Shown: positions 35,701 through 47,700 of the stretch, one piece after another | Layout: every line of letters starts with the position of its first letter | Position numbering within the stretch: the first letter of the stretch is position 1 | IMG/VR virus record: IMGVR_UViG_3300010370_000038 | Coordinates: 1-64,000 of that record | Strand: one strand, 5' to 3' | Length of the DNA stretch: 64,000 nt | DNA from: a virus | The notes under the pieces: model-generated | Databases searched by the model: none | The model's input: the letters and a program-made list of their open reading frames with translations, nothing else | What the model was told of the DNA's origin: nothing | Made by a program: the position numbers and the translations under genes

Positions 35701-38700
35701 TGATACATTAGAAAATGGAATCATTTACTTCCCACGAATTGTTAATACTTCAACAATTCAATTACACTTAACTGAAACTGATGCAGTAAATGGTATTAAT
35801 ACAGTTGGTATTACAACTCTAAACAATCTCGGTATCCATAAATTTAGATCATTTGATTTCAAGAATAAAATTCAGACTATTTCTGTAGTAACTGCTGGTG
35901 AGGGATATACTAGAAGGACTTATAATATTAAGTCAAACATCGGCATTAACACATCAATCGATGCGTTTTATGTACCAAACCATGGATATAAGGACGATGA
36001 AGTTGTAGTTTATCAGGGAACAGATCCTATTAGAGAATTAACTTCAAATTCTCAATATAGAATCATCAAACTAAGTGCTGATGAATTTAGATTGGCGAAT
36101 TCATCAATTGATGTATTAAGAAATAGGTATATCAACTTCAGTAATACTGGAAGTGGTATTCACACCGTAAAATATCCAGATATAACAGCAAAGATTGTTG
36201 CATCTGTTGGTGGAACTACAATTTCAATTGATACCGAACCAGATTTTAGAGGAGAAATTATAAGCACTTATCTTTCCGAAACAGGAAGTAATTATGGTTC
36301 AAATGTATTAAATTTTGAAAAATCACCAACAGTAACCGTTATTAGTGGTAGAGGAGCACAATTCCAACCATTTGTCAGCAACGGAGTCATAACAGGTGTT
36401 CAAATTATTGGTGCTGGTGAAGAATATACATCTGCACCAGATTTAGTTGTCAATGGAGAAGGAACTGGGGCACAATTAAAAGCAAAAATTACAAATAAAA
36501 AAGTTACGTCAGTAGAAGTCATATCTGGTGGACTTGGATATAATCCAAAAACCACAACTATTAGTGTAACATCTATTGGTCGTGGTGCAATTATTGAAGC
36601 CTCAATAAGAAAATTAACCGTCAACTTGAGAAATAAGTACTCAAGCGATGATTTCCTCAATCCAAATACAAATTATCCATTGCAATATGGTACTCTATCT
36701 TATTCTCAACAATTCCAAGATGCTTTTGGAGATAGTCTAGCAACTAGATCCCCTATTATTGGATGGGCATATGATGGAAACCCAATTTTTGGTCCATTTG
36801 GCACAAGAAATCCAAAAGAAAATACAGGTATTACAACATATATTCGTTCTGGATATGAGTTGAGACAGAATGAAGTTGAGAATAGACCGTCAACATCTTT
36901 ATTCCCAGCTGGATTCTTTGTAGAAGATTATAAATTTGTAGGCAATGGTGATCTCGATGAGTACAATGGAAGGTTCTTTATCTCCGATGATTTCCCACAA
37001 GGAATCTATGGATATTGCGCTACATTAGAAATTAACCCAGGAACTGGTTTGCCAAGACCAGCATTCCCATATTATATCGGAAATTCTTATATAAGTCCAA
37101 AGGCTTCTCAAGTAATTTCTCAAGATACTGATTTAAACACTTTAGATTTAAATAGAAATACATATCCATACAAATTAAAGAGTCCAACTGCATCTTACGA
37201 TTTTATTATTGAGTCTGATGAATTAGTTGGTCAGGAGGGAGTTGTTGATTCCATCATCACTTCTTCTGTTGAAAAATTAAATATTATCGAATCTGGAGAC
37301 TTATATAAAGTAAATGACAAGATTGTTTTTGATGAAGAAGGAACAAATGGTCAGGGAATAAATGCAGTAGTTTCTTTTGTCAAGGGAAAGGATGTAAATT
37401 CAATTCAAAGTACAAATGTTCAGTTTAATGACGTAACTTTCATTAAAACGAGTGATACTCAAATAACTGGCATTATCGAACCAAACCATCAATTCAATAA
37501 TAATGAAGTTATTGAAATATTTGATCTAAACACTGATGTAAAAGGTTTGTCTGGATTCCATGTAGTTGGAGTTGCAACAGAAAGAGCGATCATATTGGAT
37601 CCAATGCAAGGTGGAGGACCCGTAGGATTGGTCACTGATGTTATTGTCAGTAGAATTCCAACAAATGTAAGTGGTGGAAGTAGCATTAGGATGAGCAATG
37701 GAGAAGTTTGCAAAATTCTTAATGTTATTAAAAGAGGAAATATTCTAAGACTAGAAAGAAGTGGAATTGCAACATTCCAAGAGGCAGACACTATTACTTA
37801 TTTGCAAGATAAATTTATAATCGAAAGTGATGCCCCACAGTTTGAATCCGAATATTTCCCTAAAGAATACTTCAATCCAAAAACAGCAGTTGGTGTTGGT
37901 ACTACTGTAGGCAATTACAATTCTCTAGAATATTATGAAAATAGGGTTCAGAAGACCAGGGTAATAAATCACCAGGAAATTTTTGTAGACAAGCACCCAT
38001 TCTTTGATGGTCAAAAAGCTTTATTTGTAAAACCAGCAGGTTCATTGTCTGTTGCAATTGCAACTGCAATTGGAGTTGGAACAACAGCTATTTTAGTTAA
38101 TGATAGCATCCCAAGATCTGGAACATCTCAAGAAGTTTGGATTGTAAATAAATCAATCAATAGCATTGGAATTAAGACAGAAAGAAATGGCGCACCAGTC
38201 TTCTTCACATCAAATGGATCGGACTTTAGCGATTACTATATTCAGGGAATAGGAACGGCTGTACGTGGATCAGTAAAACAACCAACAACAACAGTAACCA
38301 CATCTGAAGCACATGGATTGCAAGTTGGAGATAAGGTTAGTTTTAATATTTTAGCAAATAATACAGTTGGAATTGGTACAAGCACTACAGTAAGAGTTGA
38401 ATTGAATAGTGCTGGTCTATTAGTAGTAGATTCTCAGGGTATATCCTCTGCTGGCATAAACACTGTTACAAACAGAATTACAGTTCCAGGTAACAATTTT
38501 AGGACAGGAGATAGGATTTTCTATGAACCAAGATGCCCAGAAGTAATAGGTGGTCTTGGAACTGGAAGATATTTCGTTTATAAAGATACTCCAGATGAGT
38601 TTAGACTATGTGAAACATATGAAGATGTCTTTGCAGATGTTCCTGTAGTAGTCTCATTAACAAGTATTGGTGGAACAGATCATAATTTTGCTCTGATTAA

Positions 38701-41700
38701 TCCAAAATTAGAAGTAGCAAGTAGATCATCTCTCAATTTTGACTTGCAAAGTTACAGTCTAAATGGATATGGATTTAAAATTTATTACGATAGGGGTTAT
38801 AAGAGCATATTTGTTGGGACGGGTAAGAGCACGACAGCGGAAGTTGGAGATCCATTAGACGTTGAAGGTAGACCATCTGGAATTGGTGCTACTTATACGA
38901 AAGTTAAGGTAGATAATAATACCTTCTGCCCACCAGTTCTTTATTATAATCTCACAAAAAATGGTTTCCCAATAGATCCAGATAAAGACGTTAAGGAATT
39001 TGGAACAATCAAGTATGTAAATAGCGCATATACTGGAGAATTTGAAATTACTAGTATTGGTTCGTCTCTTGCTGGAGTTGGAACAACCGCATTTAGTTTT
39101 GCAATAGCAAGAACTCCAGAAAAAGTTTCATATGCAGCAACTGAAGCAAGAGCATTCTACTCAACAGCATCATTGGGTGTTGAAGGTCCAATTGATAAGG
39201 TACAATTAGTTTCTGGTGGAGAATTCTATTCTCGTCTACCAAGATTCGTAAAAGTCGAATCCGAAAGAGGAAATAATGCTACTATCAAACCAGAATCAAA
39301 GAAAATTGGAAAAATTAATTCCATATCATTGATCAATGAAGGATTCAATTATTCTTCAGATCAATCATTAAGACCTATTGTTGATATTCCGAATGTTGCA
39401 GATATTACTTCATTCAATACAATCGATAATATCGAAATAACCGCAAATGGTAGAAATTATATTTCTGCACCAAAATTAGCATTGGTCGATAGATTTAGTG
39501 GAATTGCTGTTCCAAATGCTAATATTTTTGCGGAAATTAGTAGGGATTCTGGTTCTGTAACTAAAGTTGGAATTGATAGACCACCTACTGGATTAAAAAA
39601 TAGAGAATATAAGGTATATCCAACAAATAATACAAATGGTATTGTAATTGTTTCCACACAGTCAAATCCAACCAGAACTGGTATTGTAACTTTTACAATT
39701 GCAACTCCAGTATTAGGATTTACTGCACAACCATTCAAGGTCGGTGATATGGTTTGGATTGAGGGATTTGAAACAGATGCTGACGCAGATGGTTATAACT
39801 CAACCGATCATAAGTATAATTATTTTAAAATTGACAATATCGTTACTCAAAATCCATTTGTATTTGAAGTTGATTATTCCAACTATACTCTAAATGTTGG
39901 TCTCGGCGTTAGTGATACTGGTAGTTTCCCAAGAGTTATTAAGAAGTCAGATCTTGCCGATTTCAATGTAACATTGAAGCAATCGACATTTGAAAAAAAT
40001 GAAAAATTAGTTGTAAACTCAGTGCTTACTGATCTTCAAGTAATTTCTTTTGATAAGGTTGCAGGTAATATTAAGTACATTGGTCTATATCAATTACAAG
40101 TTGGCGATAATATAGCAGGTTCAAAGAGTGGATCAAGAGCTACAGTTCAAGATATTATTAGTTTCTCTGGAGTTTATAGTGTAAAAGGAGAAAGTGAAAA
40201 AACATTAGAGGGCGTAGGTGGTTCTGGTAAACTAAATTCCAGTTTCCAGGTTCTTGAAGACAACAACTATTATCAAAATCTATCATATACACTTAAGTCG
40301 GAAGTTGCTTATGACGATTGCATTGATGCTGTCAATAATACAGTACACCCAACTGGTCTTAAAAATTTCGTTGATAATCAAATTGTTTCGTCTATTCCAA
40401 GAGTTGGTATTCAAACTGCAACTACAACTTCATTAACAACTGTCGATCTTGTAGAAAATGTTAGGGTTGATGATGTTTATAATTATGATCTTGCAAGAGA
40501 TCTTGATGTTAAGATTAGAAATAATCAATCTATAAGTAATAAGATTGAATTGCAGAATGCAAAACTATCTGATTACATCGAATCCAAGACAAATAGAGTT
40601 TTACCAGTCGATGATATTTCTTCACAATTTAGTAACCTAAGTAATCCAAATACACTGGATTTATTTGAAAACATTTACAGGTATCCATTCAATTATACTT
40701 CAAATAGATTCTTAGTTCAGATTACTACTGAAGACTATAAGAAAGTACAAGTTTCTGAAATTACGATTCTTCAGGATGGTTCAAATACCTACTATACGGA
40801 ACCAACATTTAAAAAATTACACAATACTCCACAAGAAATTGGTACTCTTGAGGCAGATTTAGATGAAGAAAACTCTAATGTTAGAGTAAGATTCTATCCA
40901 ACAGATCCTTATAACACCAATTATAATATTAAAATTATCAACAACTTCTATGATACTGTACCAACTATTACTGGAATAGGTACAACTCAATTTGGATTTG
41001 CTGCTCTAATGGGAGCCGATGCCCAAATTGGAACAATGACATCAAAATCATTTGTTTCTGTTGCTGCAACAAATTACAACTACTTACATGCATATGTTGA
41101 GGCAGAAACATTATCAGTAGGACAAAAAGAAACACTTTTTGCTGAAGTTGTTGCTATTCATGACACTAGTGATAGTTACATTGGTGAATATAATATCATT
41201 TCCTCTGATGGTTCGTATGGTGGAACAAATGCTGGAACCTTTGGAACCTTTGGATCTACTTATGATCCGATTAATAATAAGTTTAGCATTGACTTTTACA
41301 ATAATAGTACCAAAGATATTGTACAATTAAAATCAAGAATTATCGGATTTGGCAAAACTGAAGGAACCACAAACAGAGATTATAGATTCCTAGCTAGTGG
41401 AATGATCCCAGGCAATGAAAGATCAGCAAGATACTATACTGAATATCAAACTGTTGGTGTTGGTTCAACTGCAAATTTTGCTGGAATCACAAGTGCAAAC
41501 CAATCTGTAAACCAATGTACGATGATTGTTGGTTATGGAAGGACCTTCTCTTGCTACCAGTACTTATTCCTCAATGATTATTTCTCTGGAAGTCTATATT
41601 TCTCAGAATATCCAGTATTATCTGTAGGAAACACTAGTGGTCTGGGGACAGTTTACGCGGATTATGATGCTAGAGGAAGAGGTGTATTAATCTTTACGCC

Positions 41701-44700
41701 CGACCCATCAATTACTGAAAAGATGTACATGAGAACCTTTAATGAGGTCATGTATCTTGAATTGGAACAAAATAATGTAAATCCACTACAATATGGAGTT
41801 GCAATTGAAGAGGTCTTCAACACAAAATATACTGCACTAAACTTAAGAAATATCTTCGAATTCCCAATGGATTGGAATGGATATCCAATCTATACCAAAA
41901 CATTTAACCCAGCAATCCCAGGTCAGTTCAACCCAGCAACTGGCGTATTCAATATCAAAAATCACTTCTTTACTACTGGTCAACCATTAGTTTATACTCC
42001 AGGTGGAAGTTTTGTTGGACTAGCAACAACTGCTATTTCTATGAATAGTGGTAGTTTTATGCCAGGAATTGTTTATGCTATCAAAGACAACGAAGATAAT
42101 TTTAGAGTCGGTTTAACTACTGCTGATGCACTTGCTGGAATTGGCACAACATTTGCAGATGTTGGTTCTGGCAACGTTCATAAATTTGATACACGAGGAA
42201 AATTAGAGAGATCCTTGATCGCTATTGATGGTATTGTACAAAAACCACTAACTTGGGCTCCAATTACTAGAACTCTTGAGCATAACATAGTATCTGCTGG
42301 AGGAACTTTAGGATTGGGTAAAACCGACATATATGCATCAATATCTGGTATTTCTTCAATAGTCCTTGGAGATTTGTTCCAGATTGAAGATGAATTAGTA
42401 ATAGTAGATTCCGTTGGTGTTGGAGTTAGTTTATTTGCGATAGATCCAAGTGGTATTGGAACATATAATTTAATTAAAATTCAAAGAGGGGCAGTTGGAA
42501 CTGCAGCATCTTTCCATGCAAATGGAACCTTAATGCAAAAATATACTGGTTCCTACAATATCGTAGATAGTAAAATCTTCTTTACTGGAGCGCCAAATGG
42601 TGGTAAGTCGTCCGATGAAGCTATCAATACTGGTATCCCAGAGAAAGGATCCAGCTTTAGTGGAAGAGTTTTCTTAAGAAAAGATTACTCGACCAATAAG
42701 ATTTTTGATGACATCTCTGGTCAGTTTACTGGTATTGCAAGAACCTTTACACTGAAGTCTGAAGGTCAAGATATAACTGGAATTGGAAGTGAAGGTGGTT
42801 TTGGTATATTCTTTGTCAATAACATGTTCCAAAAACCACAAACTCTCAATAATGTAAATGCCAACTTGTTCATTAGAGAATCTGGTGGTCAAAGTAATTT
42901 GACATTTACAGGAACTTTGAATGAGACTGGAGATGTTGTAACATCTTTTGTTGATATTAACCAAAACGGTGTTCCTAGAGGTGGTATAGTCGTAACCCTT
43001 GGTTCCAGTGAAGGACAAGGATTTGCGGAATTGGGCAACCCATCAATTGGTGCCTCAGTAAACCATGCTGGAGAAATTTGGAAGGTATTGACATCTCCAA
43101 CGACTCAAAATATGGTGGAGATTACAGATTTTATCTATGACCATACTACTGGATTATCTACTGTAACAACAAGCACTCCACATGGATTTATCGATGGTAC
43201 TTACATTGATATGGTAGGCATTGGATTTACTTGCAATCCAACAAAATCTGGTATTACCACTGGAGTATTCCCATATACCAGAGGTCAAAAGAAAAATATT
43301 GCAAATATCATTTATGATAATACCACTGGAATGGCAACTGTAACGACAGTAGAACCATTTGGAATCTTAAATGTTGGCGAAGAAGTATTTTTCAATGGAA
43401 TTGGATTTACTTGCATTGGGCAAAAGTATGCTCAGATTAGCCAGACTGCTGGATTGACAACAACAATATTCCCAACCAGAACTGGTATTGCAAAAACAAT
43501 TTCAGACTTTAAGTATCACAATTCTACTGGTATTGGAACAATCACATTATCAACACCACACAGATATCAGGCAGGAGATAGAATTTATCTCGAAGATCTC
43601 GAACTATCATGTGGATATGGAATTGGAATCACCGATGTTCTTTATAATGCATCTACTGGACTAACAACTGTTACAACAGCATCGGCGCATGGTTTCTCTA
43701 AAGGAGACAAAGTTAGATTATCTGGTATTGCATTTACTTGCCCAGGATATGGTACAACTATTGCAATTTCTGACTTTGAATATGACAATTCAACTGGAAT
43801 TAGTACTATTACACTTTCTGCTGAGCATGGAGTAAAACCAGGGCAACAAATTAAACTAGTTGGTCTTGGATTTACTTGTGATTCTGCATATATTGGCGTA
43901 ACTACTACTATCTTCCCAGATGGCACACAAGGAGACGTATTCCCAGTAATTAAGGTACTGTCGGCAACTAAGATTTTAACCAATGTTGGAGTTTCTACCA
44001 TCGTTCACCATTATGATGCTGGCGGTCATATGCAGGTTGGTATTACATCAACCATATTCCCATCAGGTAATAATGGTTTTGAGTTTATTATTACTAGTGT
44101 TCCAACCACTAAGAAGTTTAGAGTAAATGTAGGAACCTCCACAATTCCACATACTTATGTAAGTGGTGGTACAGCAATTCTTGGTCTAACCACAACAACC
44201 TTCCCACACCCAACTGGAATCGCCCACAGCCTGTCTGATTTTGTTTATGACAATACGACTGGTATTGCGACAATTACGGTTGCTAGAGGCGGTCACACGT
44301 ACTCATTAGGAGATAGAATTAATTTTGCTGGTATTGGATTTACTTGCGACGGTGGTTCTGGTTTAACAACCTCGGTATTCCCAAGTCCTTTAGGTAGACC
44401 ATATAATATCACTGGGTTTACCTATGATAATTCAACTGGTCTAGCGACAGTAACCACTTCAGTTGCTCACGACTTTAAAGTAACCGATAGCTTAAACTTT
44501 GAAGGAATTAATTTCAGTTGCCCTGGTGGATCTGGAATTACAACCACAGTTTTCCCAGATACAGTCAACTTCCCAACTAGATCATACAGAGTACTTGCAA
44601 TCCAAGATTCTACCAAGATTCAAGTTGACGTTGGAGTATCGACAATTATTCACACATATGTCGCTGGTGGCACCGTTTCTGCAATTAAGAAGACTGGACC

Positions 44701-47700
44701 ATATGAGGTAAACAGAATTATTGGCATCAGTACTTTCTGCTGCAATGTCGGAATCTCAACGTATAAGCATTATTATACACCTGCAAATGGCGTTGGAGAA
44801 GTTACAAAGTTAAACTTTGGTGGTGTTGATGATACTTATGTTGTTACTGGAATAGTAAGTGCAAAATCATTTACTATTGATGCTGGAATTTCCACATATA
44901 CCCACACATATGCTGGCGGTGGAATCTCCAGAAAGAAATTAAGGACTCAATCTTTTATTGTAGACACTGTTGTAAACGATAGAACTTTTAGAACCAATGT
45001 TGGACCTTCTACATATCGCCATGTATATGATCCACAACCAATTAAAGTTCCAGGTACTATCTTAATAAGTAATTTCCAATATAACAATCAAACTGGATTA
45101 GCAACTATCACAGCACCTTTCCATGGAATTAGAAAAGGTGGTGAACTCATTAGAATTTCTGGTCTCGCATTGAGTTGCCCAGGTGGATCTGGAATCACAA
45201 CAACAATCTTCCCATCTGCTGATGGATTAAGCAGAAATGTAACTAACGCAATTTATGACAATACTGTAGGAATTCTTACTGTGACAACTGCAGTTGGTCA
45301 TGGTATTACCTTTGTTGGTCAATTTGTTAAGTTAGAAGATCTTGGATTTGATTGTGCAGGTGGAAATACTAGTGTAACTGGAGCAACATATTTTAGTGAC
45401 CTTCCTATTACTGGATTTGATTACACAGAAACAACAGGTGTTGCTACAGTAACTGCTGTAGGTCATGGATTGACAACAGGAGAAAATGTAAGACTATCTG
45501 GTATTGCATTTACATGCCCTGGTGGATCTGGAATCACAACTACCATCTTCCCAGATGGTACACAAGGATTCTTCTTTGGAGTAAATGATGTTATTGATCC
45601 AGACACATTTGTTACTAACGTAGGAATTTCAACCATTGCTCACACTTATGTAAGTGGAGGAATTGTAAGAACTGGAGTTACTACTGATAAGTTCCCATCT
45701 CCTCAGGGAGCATTCATTAAGATCTTTGATTTTGAATATAATAACCAAACTGGTCTAGCAACAGTAACCACTAACGGTTATCATCAATTTGGATCTGGTC
45801 AGGTAATCAAATTCCACGATATTCATTTCACATGCCCAGGTGGTTCTGGAATCACTACAACTGTATTCCCCGATAATAACCAAACCACATTTGTAGTAAA
45901 AGAAAGAATTAATAGACATCAATTTACAGTTAATGTTGGAATTTCTACAATTCCACATACCTATGATAAGGGTGGTAGAGTTTCTCCAGTTAGATATACT
46001 GGTCCGTATGAGGTAATTTCAATTAATAGCAATACCGAGTATGAAGTCAATGTTGGAAGATCTGCCATTGCACACACATATACGAGTGGCGGAACATCAA
46101 AACCTCAACATTATACTGGTCCTTATGAACTTCTAAGTGTAGTCGATTCAAATACTCTAAAAGTAAGAATTGGTATTTCTACATATGTACACACATATGT
46201 AAGTGGAGGTAAGGTTACTAGGTTACGTTCTGGTATTGTTGAGAAAAAACTAAATCCAGGTCCATTCACAGTTGATAGTGTAATAGATTCTACCAAGTTT
46301 ACTGTTGATGTAGGTATTTGCACTTTCCCACACTTCTATCATTCTGGTGGTAAGGTGGGAGAATTGCTATCATTCTTCCCAGGAAGTGGATATTATGGAA
46401 ATACTGTTCCTGTCACTTTAGTATCTAAGAATGGCATTGGTTCTGGAGCAGCTATAAACGCAACTGTTGGTTATGGTGGATCGTTAGTTTTCACTCTCAA
46501 TAATGTAGGATCTGGTTATACGGATTCGCCAATTATCAGATTGCCAGGTCCATCATATGATGATGTACCCGTTAAGGGTCTCTTTAGACTTGGTATTGGA
46601 GAAACTACACAAACTGGATTTGGTCTATCAGTAACACTAAATGTTGGTGGTATATCAACCTCTGGTATAACTTCAAACTTGAGTGGCGTTAAGAACTTTA
46701 GCATTACTAATCCAGGTTATGGTTTTGCTGTTGGAGATAAATTAACTACCGTTGGATTAGTCACTGCGGCACAGATACTATCTGGAAAGACAGTAGGTTA
46801 TCGCACAGACACCGTACCATTTGAACTTCAGGTCTTGGAAACTTACAGTGATACTTTCTATGCTTGGCAATTTGGTCAGATTGATTATATTGATGATGTA
46901 ACTGAGTTGCAAAACGGAGAATCAAAGAGATTCCCACTAAGGCAAAATGGTCAGTTATTGAGTTTTGAAAAAGCAGATGGATCTGCAATTTCATTCCCAG
47001 CTCTTTTATTAATCTTCGTAAATGGAGTTTTACAACTTCCAAATACAAACTATATTTTTGAAGGTGGAACTTCATTTGAATTTACATCAGCACCACAACC
47101 AGATGATCAAATTGCAATTTACTTCTATAGAGGAAGTAACGATGATGTTATCAATAAAGAAGTATTTGAAACTATTAAGGTCGGAGATGAAGTAATAATT
47201 CTCAGAAAAGCGTTTGATCCCGACACAGTAGATCAAGACCCAAGAGTTGTTAATACAATTTTGGCATCAGATACAGTTGCTACAAATCTATACACTCTTC
47301 AAGGAATTAATGATACTACATATAGACCTTTAGTGTGGAGAAAGCAGAAAAATGACAGAATTGTTGATGGTAGGGTTATTTCAAAGTCTAGAGAAACTTT
47401 AGAACCACAAATTTATCCAACAGCAAGAGTTATTGGTTCAATCGGTTCTACTTCTACATCTATCTTTGTAGATTCTGTTGGTATATTCAATTGGGAAGAA
47501 CTTACACCAACAACCGATTTTGACATCGTACTCACCCAATACAACAATCCAGTAGTAGGTGTTTTATCAGTTGGAATAGCAACTACTGGGGCAAACGCTG
47601 GTTCAATTTCAACAATTACAGTCCTTGAAGGTGGAAGTGGTTATTCTGGAATAGTAACTATCTCAATATCAAACCCAAGCAACATTAGAGTTGGTTTTGG

